This document shows, in pieces, positions 1 through 10,996 of a DNA stretch of 52,500 nucleotides. This DNA is from Exiguobacterium aurantiacum DSM 6208. GTDB lineage: Bacteria; Bacillota; Bacilli; Exiguobacteriales; Exiguobacteriaceae. The notes beneath the pieces are model-generated. The model did no database searches. It saw nothing but the letters and a program-made list of their open reading frames with translations, and was not told the origin of the DNA. Where the stretch lies: positions 567,501 to 620,000 of the forward strand of contig NZ_JNIQ01000001.1 of assembly GCF_000702585.1 (NCBI RefSeq). Reading direction: 5' to 3'. The stretch's first letter is position 1, and the number at the start of each line of letters is the position of its first letter. A program made the translations under genes and the position numbers.

Positions 1-940
<940 letters not shown>

Positions 941-998
941 TAGTCTATGGTTTGACAATTGATGAACTTCAGTTTTCAGGGAACAAGCCCTGAATATG

Positions 999-1114
<116 letters not shown>

Positions 1115-1120
1115 AACATG

Positions 1121-1155
1121 AGACGATCGAGCATAACGCTCGGTCGTCTTTTTTA
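1121..1155 (+). terminator. Intrinsic terminator of the rRNA operon
   Basis: GACGATCGAGC (1122-1132) pairs with GCTCGGTCGTC (1138-1148) across a five-base loop, with one T-G wobble. A run of T follows. It sits right after the 5S gene. Confidence 0.93.
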
Positions 1156-1158
1156 GTA

Positions 1159-1186
1159 GCGACGATGCATCAGCATCGTCGCTTTT
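1159..1186 (+). terminator. Second tandem hairpin behind the rRNA terminator
   Basis: GCGACGATGC (1159-1168) pairs perfectly with GCATCGTCGC (1173-1182) around the loop ATCA, followed by TTTT. It is probably a back-up terminator shielding ctsR from the very active rRNA operon. The T tract is short. Confidence 0.7.
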
Positions 1187-1189
1187 CGT

Positions 1190-1243
1190 TTGCCTTTTTT
1201 TGAATCAATGATAGAATAAAGTCAAAAGTCAAAGATGGTCAGA
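1190..1243 (+). promoter_or_regulatory. ctsR promoter with CtsR operator (three heptad repeats)
   Basis: The CtsR box consists of directly repeated heptads. AGTCAAA (1227-1233), a GAT spacer and GGTCAGA (1237-1243) match the known GGTCAAA-NAN-GGTCAAA operator. Another AGTCAAA sits immediately upstream (1220-1226). A -10 TAGAAT (1212-1217) lies just before it, with a weak -35 TTGCCT (1190-1195). Bound CtsR would cover the transcription start, which implies self-repression of the ctsR-mcsA-mcsB-clpC operon. Confidence 0.82.
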
Positions 1244-1254
1244 GGGTGGTGGAG

Positions 1255-1722
1255 ATGAGAAACATATCTGATGTGATCGAACAGTATTTAAAGCAAGTGC
1301 TGAAAGAAAGTCAGGCCGATACGATTGAAATCAAGAGGCAAGACATCGCGAAACGTTTTGAATGTGTCCCGTCTCAAATCAACTACGTCATCAACACACG
1401 ATTCACAGTCGAAAAAGGGTATCTCGTAGAAAGCAAGCGAGGCGGAGGCGGGTATATTCGGATCCGTCGCGTTATTTTAAACGAGAAACAAGATCTGTTA
1501 GCGAGTTTGATTGATTACTTACATGAGCAACCCCGACTGACAGAACAAGTGATTGAGAATATATTAGTCCGTTTATTCGAAGAAGGACTATTGAATGAAC
1601 GTGAAGTTCGACTGCTCTTTCATGTGCTCTCAGACGAATCACTAGGATTGCATGCGGATGACCGTTATTTGATTCGCAGACAGCAGTTGCTTGCATTGAT
1701 GAAACTGTTAAGTTATCGCTGA
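1255..1722 (+). CDS. ctsR: CtsR, heat-shock gene repressor
   Basis: Transcriptional repressor of class III heat-shock genes (clp genes and its own operon); 155 residues, the usual length. The N-terminal winged helix-turn-helix is clear, including the DNA-contacting wing with Arg62 and the GGGGY tract at 63-67. The ATG at 1255 was chosen because the protein then starts like its relatives (MRNISDVIEQ) with a purine-rich site upstream; two in-frame GTG codons at 1246 and 1249 are less likely. First gene of the ctsR-mcsA-mcsB-clpC operon, behind a CtsR operator. In relatives, heat inactivates CtsR and McsB-ClpCP removes it. Confidence 0.97.
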   Translation: MRNISDVIEQYLKQVLKESQADTIEIKRQDIAKRFECVPSQINYVINTRFTVEKGYLVESKRGGGGYIRIRRVILNEKQDLLASLIDYLHEQPRLTEQVIENILVRLFEEGLLNEREVRLLFHVLSDESLGLHADDRYLIRRQQLLALMKLLSYR

Positions 1723-1735
1723 CGGAGGAAAAGAT

Positions 1736-2170
1736 ATGTTATGCGAACGGTGCAAACGGCGACCCGCCGTCAATGAAATGGTGATAATGGAAGATGGAAT
1801 CCCGGTCAAACGGAAATTATGTCGAAATTGCGCATTTGAAGTGATGACGGGGTATGTTCCAGTCGTAAAGCGGTGCCCGACATGTCAAATTACGCAAACT
1901 GAGTTACAACAGTTGAGAAAAGCAGGTTGTGCCCATTGTTATACGGTGTTTCGAGATGACTTGATCAAGATGGCGCGTCAATATCAACAAGGGCACGATC
2001 ATCATGTCGGATCGATTCCTAATTTGCTACGGACACCGGACGAACGAATCGAAGAGCGACTAGTAAAGTTAGCAGGGGAGTTAGAGCAAGCCGTCGAACA
2101 AGAAGATTATGAACGCGCAGCGCGCATCAAAAAAGAAATGATTCAATTGAAAGGTCAAGGTGAGGCATGA
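1736..2170 (+). CDS. mcsA: McsA, zinc-binding activator of McsB
   Basis: Partner and activator of the arginine kinase McsB, also involved in metal and thiol stress sensing in relatives. Four CxxC pairs are visible: CERC (3-6), CRNC (29-32), CPTC (47-50) and CAHC (65-68). A C-terminal UVR-type helical motif follows (about 104-140, with EDYERAARIKKEM). At 144 residues it is about 40 shorter than B. subtilis McsA; the missing part is mostly the linker between the second and third cysteine pairs. A strong GGAGG site precedes the ATG. Its stop overlaps the mcsB start by 4 bases, which suggests coupled translation. Confidence 0.94.
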   Translation: MLCERCKRRPAVNEMVIMEDGIPVKRKLCRNCAFEVMTGYVPVVKRCPTCQITQTELQQLRKAGCAHCYTVFRDDLIKMARQYQQGHDHHVGSIPNLLRTPDERIEERLVKLAGELEQAVEQEDYERAARIKKEMIQLKGQGEA

Positions 2171-3213
2171 TGGAGACATTCCTCAAACATCCACTTGGTC
2201 CGAAAATGAATGAACGCGCGAAACTCGATGACCTTGTCATCTCGACACGGATTCGGCTCGCTCGTAATTTGAAAGATACGGTCTTCTCTCCGGTGTTATC
2301 AAAAGAGGGGCAACGGCAACTATGTGAGCGAGTCGAGGCATCGCTCGGAGGATTGCAAGGATTTGAATACTTGCGAATGTCTTCGTATGATGCGGTGACA
2401 CGTCAAGCACTCGTCGAGAAGCATCTCATCAGTCCGACGATTGCTGAAAAAGAAGATAGCGCCGTTTTCTTAAGTGAAGATGAAACGATCAGTGTCCTCA
2501 TCAATGAAGAAGACCATCTACGAATTCAGACACTCTTACCTGGATTACAAGTGACCGAGGCGTTCGAGCTTGCGAAACGTGTGGACGAACTGTGTGAGGA
2601 GTCGCTCCCTTATGCGTTCGATGAGACGCTAGGCTATTTGACAACATGTCCTAGCAACATTGGAACCGGACTCCGCGCCTCGGTCATGTTACACTTGCCG
2701 GGATTGACGCTGACCGGACGAATAACTCCTATATTAAAAGAACTTCGTAAACTCGGATACACGATTCGCGGACGTTATGGAGAAGGGAGCGATGCTGCCG
2801 GGCGATTGTTTCAATTATCCAACCAACGAACGCTTGGCAGCCACGAGTCGCAACTCTTGTCAGACTTTATAGAAATCACGGAACAAGTCATTCAGGCGGA
2901 GCGTCAAGCCCGCGAATACCTGCTTACGAACAACCAGGATGAGCTTGAAGATCAGTTTTATCGTTCCTATGGCATTTTGCGATACGCGAAATTATTATCG
3001 TCGACTGAGGCGATAGAACGCCTATCGGATCTTCACTTAGCAAGTGACCTCGGATTGTTATCCGATTGGAGTCCCCCTCAATTTCACGATTTGATTGTCC
3101 GCATGCAATCAGGTTTCCTACAAAAACATTTCGGGAAAACATTATCTACGAAAGAACGAGATCGGGAACGAGCGACGCTCGTGCGTCGAACGTTAGATCA
3201 AGGCTTAGTTTGA
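2167..3213 (+). CDS. mcsB: McsB, protein arginine kinase
   Basis: Phosphorylates arginine residues of damaged proteins, marking them for ClpCP. The phosphagen-kinase-like domain is intact: [10 protein letters not shown] near the N terminus, NEEDH (114-118), and [14 protein letters not shown] with a conserved cysteine at about 161. A conserved GEGSDA motif and a C-terminal [11 protein letters not shown] segment follow. It has 348 residues against about 363 in B. subtilis. ATG codons at 2167 and 2170 are both possible; 2167 overlaps the mcsA stop. It lies between its activator and the ATPase that reads the phosphoarginine mark. Confidence 0.97.
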   Translation: MMETFLKHPLGPKMNERAKLDDLVISTRIRLARNLKDTVFSPVLSKEGQRQLCERVEASLGGLQGFEYLRMSSYDAVTRQALVEKHLISPTIAEKEDSAVFLSEDETISVLINEEDHLRIQTLLPGLQVTEAFELAKRVDELCEESLPYAFDETLGYLTTCPSNIGTGLRASVMLHLPGLTLTGRITPILKELRKLGYTIRGRYGEGSDAAGRLFQLSNQRTLGSHESQLLSDFIEITEQVIQAERQAREYLLTNNQDELEDQFYRSYGILRYAKLLSSTEAIERLSDLHLASDLGLLSDWSPPQFHDLIVRMQSGFLQKHFGKTLSTKERDRERATLVRRTLDQGLV

Positions 3214-3238
3214 TTCAACTCTCAAGGAGGTTTTGTCA

Positions 3239-5674
3239 ATGATGTTTGGTCGATTTACAGAACGAGCTCAGCGCGTATTAGCTTTAGCCCAAGAGGAAGC
3301 AGTACGGCTTGGCCATCATAATATTGGTACAGAGCACATTTTACTCGGCTTGATTCGAGAAGGGGAAGGCATCGCGGCTAAAGCGTTGTTTGCCCTCGGG
3401 ATGACATCTGAGAAGATTCAGCAAGAAGTCGAGGCGTTGATCGGACGTGGTTCTGAGAACGGCTCAACGATTCACTATACGCCGCGAGCGAAAAAAGTGA
3501 TTGAACTGTCGATGGATGAAGCCCGTAAACTCGGTCATTCATACGTCGGGACAGAACATATCTTGCTCGGCTTGATTCGAGAAGGGGAAGGCGTCGCTGC
3601 CCGGGTCATGAACAACCTTGGCATCAGCTTGACGAAAGCCCGTCAACAAGTGCTGCAACTTCTCGGCAACACGGAGTCATCGTCTAACGCCTCGCAGCCG
3701 GGTACAAGCGCTGCGACCCCTACGCTTGATGGTTTGGCCCGCGACTTGACACAGCAAGCACGTGAGTCGCGTCTCGATCCGGTCATCGGACGTTCAGGTG
3801 AGATTCAACGTGTGATTGAAGTGCTGTCACGACGCACGAAAAACAACCCGGTGTTGATCGGAGAGCCTGGTGTCGGTAAGACGGCAGTCGTCGAAGGACT
3901 CGCTCAACAGATTATTAACAATGAGGTCCCGGAGACACTTCGCAATAAACGCGTCATGGTGCTTGATATGGGGACGCTCGTCGCCGGTACAAAATACCGC
4001 GGGGAGTTCGAAGATCGCTTGAAAAAAGTCATGGACGAAATTCGTCAAGCCGGAAACGTCATCCTCTTCATTGATGAGCTGCATACGTTGATTGGTGCCG
4101 GTGGGGCCGAAGGAGCGATTGACGCCTCAAACATTTTGAAACCGTCACTCGCTCGTGGTGAGTTGCAATGTATCGGGGCGACGACGCTCGACGAATACCG
4201 CAAATATATCGAAAAAGACGCAGCACTCGAACGCCGCTTCCAACCGATTCAAGTGAACGAACCGACTGCAGAAGAGGCAGAGCAAATCTTACTCGGTTTA
4301 CGTGATCGCTACGAAGCGCACCACCGCGTGACAATCACGGATGAGGCGGTCCACGAAGCGGTCGTCCTTTCAGACCGTTACATCTCAGACCGTTTCCTTC
4401 CGGACAAAGCGATTGACCTCGTCGATGAGGCGGCGTCAAAAGTGCGCCTCCGTTCGTTCACGGCGCCGCCAAACTTGAAAGAGCTCGAAGCACGGCTTGA
4501 GTCGATTCGAAAAGAGAAAGATTCGGCCGTCCAAAGCCAAGAGTTTGAAAAAGCAGCCTCGCTTCGCGACACGGAACAAAAAGTGCGTGAAGAACTCGAG
4601 CACCTCAAGTCTGAATGGCAAAATAAGCAAGGGAATGAAAAGCTCGAAGTGACGAAAGAAGATATCGCCCAAGTTGTCGCCAGTTGGACGGGCGTCCCGG
4701 TCACAAAGATCGCCGAAGAAGAGACGGATCGTCTCCTCAAACTTGAATCGATCCTTCATAACCGGGTCATCGGTCAAGACGAGGCGGTCAAATCGATTTC
4801 ACGAGCGATTCGTCGTGCCCGTGCCGGTTTGAAAGATCCGAAACGACCGATTGGATCATTTGTGTTCCTCGGACCGACCGGGGTTGGTAAAACAGAGCTT
4901 GCCCGTGCCGTTGCCGAAGCGTTGTTCGGTGACGAAGATGCGATTATCCGAATCGATATGTCCGAGTACATGGAGAAACATGCGACGAGTCGACTCGTCG
5001 GCTCGCCACCAGGATACGTCGGCTATGAGGAAGGCGGTCAGTTGACGGAGAAAGTTCGTCGCAAGCCGTATTCGGTCATCTTGCTCGACGAGATCGAGAA
5101 GGCGCACCCGGAAGTATTCAACATCTTGCTTCAAGTGCTCGACGACGGCCGTCTGACAGACTCGAAAGGCCGCACCGTCGACTTCCGCAACACCGTCATC
5201 ATTATGACGTCAAACGTCGGAGCCGCCGCGCTCAAACGAAACAAATATGTCGGTTTCACGGTTGAAGACGACGTGAAGCGTGAATATACAGAGATGAAGG
5301 ACAAAGTCATGGAAGAGCTCAAAAAAGCGTTCCGTCCTGAGTTCTTGAACCGAATCGATGAGATCACAGTGTTCCACTCGCTCCAAAAAGAGCATATTCA
5401 AGAAATCGTCAAGCTCATGGCTGAGACGCTTACGAAACGCCTCGGGGAACAAGGTATTGATTTCACGTTAACCGAATCAGCGCTCGAGAAGATTGCAGAA
5501 GTCGGCTACGACCCTGAATACGGGGCTCGACCGCTCCGCCGGGCGCTCCAGCGTGAGGTGGAAGACCGCCTCTCAGAATCGATGCTCAGCGGTAACATTG
5601 CAAAAGGCAGTAAAGTCGCCCTCGATGTGCAAGACGGGGAATTCGTCGTCCGAAACGAAGGGGTCGTTCAATAA
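3239..5674 (+). CDS. clpC: ClpC, AAA+ unfoldase of the ClpCP protease
   Basis: Hsp100-family unfoldase that feeds proteins to ClpP and acts with adaptors such as McsB. The 811 residues show two N-terminal Clp repeats (each with GTEHILLGL), a first ATPase domain with GEPGVGKT (208-215), a middle domain with a UVR-like segment ([11 protein letters not shown]), and a second ATPase domain with GPTGVGKT (545-552). The C-terminal ClpB D2-small domain ends the protein. The start is ATG 3239, 8 bases after AAGGAGG, giving MMFGRF as in relatives; the in-frame TTG at 3233 is too close to the binding site. Last gene of the CtsR operon, followed by a strong terminator. Confidence 0.98.
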   Translation: MMFGRFTERAQRVLALAQEEAVRLGHHNIGTEHILLGLIREGEGIAAKALFALGMTSEKIQQEVEALIGRGSENGSTIHYTPRAKKVIELSMDEARKLGHSYVGTEHILLGLIREGEGVAARVMNNLGISLTKARQQVLQLLGNTESSSNASQPGTSAATPTLDGLARDLTQQARESRLDPVIGRSGEIQRVIEVLSRRTKNNPVLIGEPGVGKTAVVEGLAQQIINNEVPETLRNKRVMVLDMGTLVAGTKYRGEFEDRLKKVMDEIRQAGNVILFIDELHTLIGAGGAEGAIDASNILKPSLARGELQCIGATTLDEYRKYIEKDAALERRFQPIQVNEPTAEEAEQILLGLRDRYEAHHRVTITDEAVHEAVVLSDRYISDRFLPDKAIDLVDEAASKVRLRSFTAPPNLKELEARLESIRKEKDSAVQSQEFEKAASLRDTEQKVREELEHLKSEWQNKQGNEKLEVTKEDIAQVVASWTGVPVTKIAEEETDRLLKLESILHNRVIGQDEAVKSISRAIRRARAGLKDPKRPIGSFVFLGPTGVGKTELARAVAEALFGDEDAIIRIDMSEYMEKHATSRLVGSPPGYVGYEEGGQLTEKVRRKPYSVILLDEIEKAHPEVFNILLQVLDDGRLTDSKGRTVDFRNTVIIMTSNVGAAALKRNKYVGFTVEDDVKREYTEMKDKVMEELKKAFRPEFLNRIDEITVFHSLQKEHIQEIVKLMAETLTKRLGEQGIDFTLTESALEKIAEVGYDPEYGARPLRRALQREVEDRLSESMLSGNIAKGSKVALDVQDGEFVVRNEGVVQ

Positions 5675-5679
5675 TCCGT

Positions 5680-5710
5680 AGCCCCCTCTCTCCTATGAGG
5701 GGGCTTTTTT
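5680..5710 (+). terminator. Terminator after clpC
   Basis: AGCCCCCTC (5680-5688) pairs with GAGGGGGCT (5697-5705), and a T tract follows. It closes the ctsR-clpC operon only 19 bases before radA. Confidence 0.93.
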
Positions 5711-5728
5711 AGACAGAAGGGAACACGT

Positions 5729-7105
5729 ATGGCTAAAATTAAAACGAAATATGTATGTCAATCTTGTGGCTACGAATCTGCCAAATGGATGGGGCGTTGC
5801 CCAGGATGTAATGAATGGAACACGCTCGTTGAAGAATTCGTCGAAGAGAAAAAGGCGAAACGAGGCGCCGCATTCGTGCATAGTTCATCGAGGCAGTTGA
5901 AACCGGAACGTCTCGCGGACGTCGTCTCGCAAGAAGAGACGCGCGTCCATACGAACAGTCAAGAGTTCGACCGTGTGCTCGGAGGCGGGATCGTGCCTGG
6001 TTCGCTCGTCCTTGTCGGAGGCGACCCGGGAATCGGGAAATCGACGATTTTGCTCCAAGTGAGTGCCCACCTGGCCCATAGCGGCCGAAAAGTGCTCTAC
6101 ATTTCAGGTGAGGAGTCGCTCAAACAGACGAAGCTTCGTGCTGAACGGCTCGGCCTGCCGACGCAGGATTTATATGTGCTCGCTGAGACGGATATGTTGA
6201 TGATTGAGCGAGTCATCGACGAAGAAAAACCTGGGTTCGTCATCATCGACTCGATTCAAACGGTCTACATGGATGAGATTCAATCGGCGCCGGGCAGCGT
6301 CGCCCAAGTGCGAGAATGTACCGCCGCCTTGATGAAGATTGCTAAAACGCGAGGGGTGGCCGTCTTTATCGTCGGTCACGTCACGAAACAAGGCTCGATT
6401 GCCGGACCGCGTTTGCTTGAACACATGGTCGATGCTGTCCTTTATTTCGAAGGTGAACGTCACCACACGTTCCGAATCTTACGGGCTGTCAAAAACCGTT
6501 TCGGCTCGACGAACGAGATTGGTATCTTTGAAATGAAGGAAGGCGGGCTCGAGGAAGTGCTCAATCCGTCCGAGATATTTTTAGAAGAACGGACGGCCGG
6601 CGTATCGGGTTCGACCGTCGTCGCTTCGATGGAAGGGACGAGGACGGTGCTCGTCGAACTGCAAGCGCTCATCTCCCCGACCTCGTTCGGTAACCCACGG
6701 CGGATGGCGACGGGGATTGACCAAAACCGGGTCGCGCTACTCATGGCCGTGCTCGAGAAACGTTCCGGGCTTTTGCTTCAGACGCAAGATGCCTATTTGA
6801 AAGCGGCCGGCGGGGTCAAACTCGATGAACCGGCGATCGACTTGGCGATTTGCGTGTCCATCGCTTCGAGTTTCCGTGACCGTCCGACCCGACCGACGGA
6901 CGTATGCATCGGGGAAGTCGGCTTGACCGGTGAAGTACGTCGTGTCTCACGAATCGAGCAGCGCGTCGCCGAAGCGGCCAAGCTCGGATTCACTCGAGCC
7001 ATCATCCCGAAAAACAATCTTGGCGGCTGGACGGCCCCATCCGGGATCGACGTCGTCGGAGTCAGTACTGTCGATGAGGCGCTCCAGCTCACCATCCCGT
7101 TCTAA
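5729..7105 (+). CDS. radA: RadA (Sms), DNA repair and recombination helicase
   Basis: RecA-related DNA helicase that processes branched recombination intermediates. The 458 residues start with a four-cysteine zinc finger (CQSC at 10-13, CPGC at 24-27). A Walker [11 protein letters not shown] (97-106), the RadA-specific KNRFGS motif near 255, and a C-terminal Lon-protease-like domain follow. Its place after clpC is conserved in Bacillales. No promoter was recognised in the short gap after the clpC terminator, so it may depend on read-through or on a promoter inside clpC. Unlike in B. subtilis, disA does not follow. Confidence 0.97.
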   Translation: MAKIKTKYVCQSCGYESAKWMGRCPGCNEWNTLVEEFVEEKKAKRGAAFVHSSSRQLKPERLADVVSQEETRVHTNSQEFDRVLGGGIVPGSLVLVGGDPGIGKSTILLQVSAHLAHSGRKVLYISGEESLKQTKLRAERLGLPTQDLYVLAETDMLMIERVIDEEKPGFVIIDSIQTVYMDEIQSAPGSVAQVRECTAALMKIAKTRGVAVFIVGHVTKQGSIAGPRLLEHMVDAVLYFEGERHHTFRILRAVKNRFGSTNEIGIFEMKEGGLEEVLNPSEIFLEERTAGVSGSTVVASMEGTRTVLVELQALISPTSFGNPRRMATGIDQNRVALLMAVLEKRSGLLLQTQDAYLKAAGGVKLDEPAIDLAICVSIASSFRDRPTRPTDVCIGEVGLTGEVRRVSRIEQRVAEAAKLGFTRAIIPKNNLGGWTAPSGIDVVGVSTVDEALQLTIPF

Positions 7106-7159
7106 GGGGTGCCTCAGACAGTTTTTAACGCTTTGTAACGAACGCTTTCAAAAGAACCG

Positions 7160-7168
7160 TGTTACAAT
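7160..7168 (+). promoter_or_regulatory. Probable extended -10 promoter for the PIN-TRAM gene
   Basis: TGTTACAAT (7160-7168) is an extended -10 element (TG, one base, TACAAT). No good -35 lies at 16-18 bases. The octamer AACGCTTT occurs twice upstream (7127-7134 and 7141-7148), 14 bases apart. The gap 7106-7220 holds no gene. Confidence 0.5.
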
Positions 7169-7220
7169 GAAAGTGTTATTTTTTTGAAATTAAAATTCAT
7201 AATAAAAGGAGGTGGAATGA

Positions 7221-8285
7221 GTGAAGATTGCAGTGCGAATCGGATTTATTCTAATCGGACTCGTCGTCGGATGGTTCGGGATTATCGAAGCGATGCTTCT
7301 TCTCGGAGACCTAGGTGTGAACGTACCCGCTTGGTTGACGATTCCATACGTGGCTAGTTTGATTGGTGGACTTATCTTCTTCATTCTTAGTTTATTCTTG
7401 ACCAATGGGGTCGTTAAATTTATCCGTTTTGTTGAAGAACGGCTCGTCCGTTTACCGGTCGGGGATATTTTATTCGGGTCGATCGGATTGATCATCGGGT
7501 TGTTAATCGCCTTTTTGATCAGCGTCTCACTCGAAGTGACGAACATTTTCTTGCTCAGTAAAATCGTTCCGATTTTCGTGACCGCCTTGTTCGGTTATTT
7601 CGGATTTGCCGTCGGGTATCGCAAGCGAAACGAATGGATCAAATTATTCGTGAAAAGTGAGCGTGAGAAGCAGCCGGCTGAGCCGGTTCGTCGTTCAAAC
7701 GATAAAATATTGGATACGAGCGTCATCATCGATGGCCGGATTGCCGACATTGCGAAAACAGGGTTTATCGAAGGCACGCTCATCGTCCCGCAATTCGTGA
7801 TTGGCGAGCTTCAGTATATCGCCGATTCGTCGGATACGTTGAAACGAAATCGCGGCCGTCGCGGTCTCGACATCTTGAAAGAGTTACAAGACAACGATCG
7901 CATCGAAGTCGAGATTTACGATGGAGATTTTGAAGATGTGGCGGAAGTCGACATCAAGTTGATCAAACTGGCTGAACTCAAGAATGGCATCGTCGTCACA
8001 AACGACTACAACTTGAACAAAGTGTGTGAAGTCCGCAACGTCCCGGTCTTGAACATTAACGACTTGGCTAACTCGGTGAAACAGATTGTCATCCCGGGAG
8101 AAGAGATGGTCGTTACAGTCATTAAAGAAGGAAAAGAACAAAATCAAGGAGTCGCCTACCTTGAAGACGGGACGATGGTCGTCGTCGAAGGGGGACGCAA
8201 ACTCATCTCGAAGACGTTACCGGTCGTCGTGACGAGTGTACTCCAGACCTCGGCGGGTCGAATGATTTTTGCTCGTCCTGAATAA
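7221..8285 (+). CDS. Membrane-anchored PIN and TRAM domain protein (YacL family)
   Basis: Putative membrane-tethered RNase whose substrate is unknown. The 354 residues begin with about four hydrophobic segments (roughly 5-25, 40-62, 82-102 and 112-132). A PIN nuclease domain follows from about residue 160, with acidic residues in LDTSVIIDG (D165), near GELQYI (E196) and in TNDYN (D262). A TRAM RNA-binding domain occupies about 285-354. The GTG start at 7221 is 8 bases after AGGAGG. Its location after radA and before ispD matches yacL; disA, which sits between radA and yacL in B. subtilis, is absent. Confidence 0.93.
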   Translation: MKIAVRIGFILIGLVVGWFGIIEAMLLLGDLGVNVPAWLTIPYVASLIGGLIFFILSLFLTNGVVKFIRFVEERLVRLPVGDILFGSIGLIIGLLIAFLISVSLEVTNIFLLSKIVPIFVTALFGYFGFAVGYRKRNEWIKLFVKSEREKQPAEPVRRSNDKILDTSVIIDGRIADIAKTGFIEGTLIVPQFVIGELQYIADSSDTLKRNRGRRGLDILKELQDNDRIEVEIYDGDFEDVAEVDIKLIKLAELKNGIVVTNDYNLNKVCEVRNVPVLNINDLANSVKQIVIPGEEMVVTVIKEGKEQNQGVAYLEDGTMVVVEGGRKLISKTLPVVVTSVLQTSAGRMIFARPE

Positions 8286-8289
8286 CCAT

Positions 8290-8322
8290 GAAAAAAGAGA
8301 CGCATTCGCGCTCTCTTTTTTC
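8290..8322. terminator. Bidirectional-looking terminator after the PIN-TRAM gene
   Basis: GAAAAAAGAGA (8290-8300) pairs with TCTCTTTTTTC (8312-8322) around an 11-base loop. With A on one side and T on the other, it could act on either strand. Confidence 0.85.
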
Positions 8323-8342
8323 ACGAAGAGAGGTGAATGGAC

Positions 8343-9023
8343 ATGGTACGTTATTCAGTCGTCATCCCGGCAGCCGGACAAGGCAAACGGATGGGAGCGA
8401 ATGAAAACAAATTAAGATTAGCGCTTCATGGGAAACCGATTATCGTCTGGACGGTCGAGGCGTTCGCCCGTGACTCGTGGTGTGACCACATCGTGTTGGC
8501 GATTCAACCGGAAGAGGCAGAATGGTTTGAATCGATGCTCGCCCACATTAGCACGCCGATCACGTATGTGGCCGGTGGAAAGGAACGACAAGAAAGTGTG
8601 CGGGCCGGGCTTCACGCCGTCGATGCAGATCGTGTCGTGTTGATCCATGACGGGGCGCGTCCGTTCGTGCGCATGAGTCAGTTACATGAAGTGGCGGAAG
8701 CGGCACAGACGAACGGGGCCATTTTGGCTGTCCCGGTGAAAGACACCGTCAAACAAGTGGCGGCTGGGGTGATTCAACAAACCGTTCCTCGTGAGGCGCT
8801 ATGGCTGGCGCAAACACCGCAAGCTTTTCCGGCGGCTGAGATTCGGGCCATTCACGACCGAGCGGAGTCCGCTCGCGTCGTCGGGACCGATGATGCGAGC
8901 CTGTTCGAATGGGCGGGCAAAGAAGTGACCGTCATTCCAGGGGATTATCACAACATTAAAATGACGACGCCTGAAGATTTACTGTTTGGCGAAGCGATCT
9001 TGACAAAGGAGGATTATCGATGA
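8343..9023 (+). CDS. ispD: IspD, 2-C-methyl-D-erythritol 4-phosphate cytidylyltransferase
   Basis: Joins CTP to MEP in the non-mevalonate isoprenoid pathway. The CTP-binding loop [13 protein letters not shown] is at about 6-18; LIHDGARPF and TDDASLFE are conserved family motifs. It has 226 residues, a normal length. ATG 8343 was chosen because the GAGGTG site is then about 7 bases upstream; the ATG at 8337 is almost on the site. The gene follows a terminator, and no clear promoter is seen in the short gap. Its stop overlaps ispF by 4 bases, linking two non-consecutive steps of the same pathway. Confidence 0.97.
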   Translation: MVRYSVVIPAAGQGKRMGANENKLRLALHGKPIIVWTVEAFARDSWCDHIVLAIQPEEAEWFESMLAHISTPITYVAGGKERQESVRAGLHAVDADRVVLIHDGARPFVRMSQLHEVAEAAQTNGAILAVPVKDTVKQVAAGVIQQTVPREALWLAQTPQAFPAAEIRAIHDRAESARVVGTDDASLFEWAGKEVTVIPGDYHNIKMTTPEDLLFGEAILTKEDYR

Positions 9024-9493
9024 GAATCGGACAAGGATTTGATGTGCATGCGTTCGCCGAAGGGCGGCCGCTCATTTTAGGGGGGATCGAGATCCCGCAT
9101 GATCGTGGTTTACTCGGTCATTCAGACGCTGACGTGCTCTTGCATACGATCGCGGACGCGGCACTTGGGGCGATTGCGGCAGGGGATATCGGCAAACATT
9201 TCCCGGATACCGACCCGGCGTTCAAAGACGCAGATTCAAAAGTGTTGCTCCGACACGTCTGGAAACTCGTGAAAGCGGAAGGGTACGTGCTCGGCAACGT
9301 CGATGCGACGGTAATGGCGGAACGTCCGAAACTCCGGACGTATATCGACGACATGCGAGCGGTCATCGCGGAACTGCTTGAAGCCGACATTAGCCAAGTG
9401 AACGTCAAAGCGACGACGACGGAAAAGCTCGGTTTCACAGGACGTGAAGAAGGAATTGCCGCCCAGGCGGTCATCCTGCTCAACCGTGCTTGA
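9020..9493 (+). CDS. ispF: IspF, 2-C-methyl-D-erythritol 2,4-cyclodiphosphate synthase
   Basis: Cyclises the CDP-ME phosphate intermediate of the MEP pathway and works as a trimer. The zinc ligands D8 and H10 (DVHAF) and H42 (DADVLLH) are present, as are [12 protein letters not shown] (about 56-66) and TTEKLGF with the following [11 protein letters not shown]. It has 157 residues, typical for the family. Translationally coupled to ispD (ATGA overlap). Its TGA stop lies inside a TTGACA hexamer at 9490-9495. Confidence 0.98.
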   Translation: MRIGQGFDVHAFAEGRPLILGGIEIPHDRGLLGHSDADVLLHTIADAALGAIAAGDIGKHFPDTDPAFKDADSKVLLRHVWKLVKAEGYVLGNVDATVMAERPKLRTYIDDMRAVIAELLEADISQVNVKATTTEKLGFTGREEGIAAQAVILLNRA

Positions 9494-9499
9494 CAAAAG

Positions 9500-9508
9500 T
9501 GGTATACT
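9500..9508 (+). promoter_or_regulatory. Probable extended -10 promoter for gltX
   Basis: TGGTATACT (9500-9508) is a good extended -10 element 34 bases before the gltX start. The nearby TTGACA (9490-9495) is only 7 bases upstream of the hexamer, too close to act as its -35. Confidence 0.55.
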
Positions 9509-9541
9509 ATTTGGGCAGAAGAGAAGAAAGGTGGAAATAGT

Positions 9542-10996
9542 ATGAGTGAAGTGCGTGTACGCTATGCGCCAAGTCCGACGGGTCACCTCCATATCGGGAA
9601 CGCCCGGACCGCGCTATTCAATTATTTATATGCTCGCCACGCCGGCGGGAAGATGATTCTCCGAATCGAGGATACCGATCAGAAACGGAACGTCGAGAAC
9701 GGTGTCGAAAGCCAGATGAAATATCTCGAATGGCTCGGAATCGATTGGGACGAGGGTCCAGGCCGCGGTGGCGACTACGGTCCTTATTTCCAAATGGAGC
9801 GACTTGACCTCTACAACAAACATGTGAACGAGTTGATGGAGAAAGGCCTGGCTTATAAATGCTACATGACGTCTGAAGAGTTGGAAGCCGAACGCGAAGC
9901 ACAAATCGCTCGCGGTGAAGCACCACGCTACTCGGGCGCCCATCGTAACTTGAGCGCTGAGGAGCAGGCGGCGTTCGAAGCAGAAGGCCGCAAGCCGTCG
10001 ATTCGCATCCGTGTGCCTGAGGGCGTCACGTACAAATGGACAGATGTCGTCAAAGGTGACGTCTCGTTCGAAGCGAAAGATTTCGGAGACTGGGTCATCG
10101 TCAAACAAGACGGGATCCCGACGTATAACTTTGCCGTCGTCGTCGACGATCATTTGATGAAAATCAGCCATGTGTTACGTGGAGATGACCATATCGCCAA
10201 CACGCCGAAGCAAATGATGGTGTATGACGCGCTCGGGTGGGAGTATCCAGCGTTTGGTCATATGACACTCATCTATAACGAAAATCATAAAAAGTTGTCG
10301 AAGCGCGATGAGTCGATCATCCAGTTCATCGAACAGTACGCTGACCTCGGTTACTTGCCGGGTGCACTGTTCAACTTCATCTCACTTCTAGGCTGGTCGC
10401 CGGTCGGTGAAGAAGAGATCTTCACGAAAGAGCAATTTATCGACATGTTTGACGCGGGTCGTCTCTCGAAGAGCCCGGCCGTCTTTGACCAACAAAAGCT
10501 CGCGTGGATCAACAGCGTCTACATGAAGCATGCTTCGCTTGACGAAGTGGTGGCACTCAGTTTACCATTCTTACAAGAAGCGGGTCGTTTGCCTGAAGCG
10601 TTATCGATGGAAGAGGCCGACTGGGCGACAGCGCTCATCGCTCTCTATAAAGAACAGATGACACACGGGGCTGAGATTGTCTCGTTGACGGACTTGTTCT
10701 TTAAAGACGAAGTCGAGTATGACGAAGAGGCGAACGCGGTGCTTGCAGGCGAAACAGTACCGAGCGTCCTTGCCGAGTTCAAGGCGCAACTCGAAATGAT
10801 CGAAGAGTTCACACCTGAAGCAGTCAAAGCGGCGACGAAAGCGACGCAAAAAGCGACGGGGCAAAAAGGGAAGAACTTGTTCATGCCGATCCGTGTCGCG
10901 ACGACAGGGCAGACGCACGGGCCAGAGCTTCCGAACGCAATCGCATTAATTGGAAAAGAGCGTGTGGTGGCACGTCTCGCAACTTTATTAGCTTAA
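9542..10996 (+). CDS. gltX: Glutamyl-tRNA synthetase
   Basis: Class I aminoacyl-tRNA synthetase charging tRNA-Glu; in Bacillales it often also charges tRNA-Gln, but whether it does so here cannot be read from the sequence. The HIGH-type motif HLHIG is at 15-19 and the KMSKS-type motif KLSKRD at 251-256. It has 484 residues, full length. The C-terminal part ends in the anticodon-binding region, with a conserved PIRVATTG segment. It begins with ATG after AAAGGTGG. The cysteine T-box follows directly, so gltX transcripts could read into cysE-cysS when the T-box is in the antitermination state. Confidence 0.98.
   Translation: MSEVRVRYAPSPTGHLHIGNARTALFNYLYARHAGGKMILRIEDTDQKRNVENGVESQMKYLEWLGIDWDEGPGRGGDYGPYFQMERLDLYNKHVNELMEKGLAYKCYMTSEELEAEREAQIARGEAPRYSGAHRNLSAEEQAAFEAEGRKPSIRIRVPEGVTYKWTDVVKGDVSFEAKDFGDWVIVKQDGIPTYNFAVVVDDHLMKISHVLRGDDHIANTPKQMMVYDALGWEYPAFGHMTLIYNENHKKLSKRDESIIQFIEQYADLGYLPGALFNFISLLGWSPVGEEEIFTKEQFIDMFDAGRLSKSPAVFDQQKLAWINSVYMKHASLDEVVALSLPFLQEAGRLPEALSMEEADWATALIALYKEQMTHGAEIVSLTDLFFKDEVEYDEEANAVLAGETVPSVLAEFKAQLEMIEEFTPEAVKAATKATQKATGQKGKNLFMPIRVATTGQTHGPELPNAIALIGKERVVARLATLLA

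Noticed and set aside
3233-3241. TTG start for clpC
   Set aside because: It is only two bases from AAGGAGG; ATG 3239 has the right spacing and matches the family N terminus.
4378-5452. Long antisense frames across clpC
   Set aside because: They mirror the codon structure of clpC, lack binding sites and resemble no known protein.
9490-9508. TTGACA plus TATACT before gltX as a classical promoter
   Set aside because: The hexamers are only 7 bases apart. An extended -10 element is a better reading.
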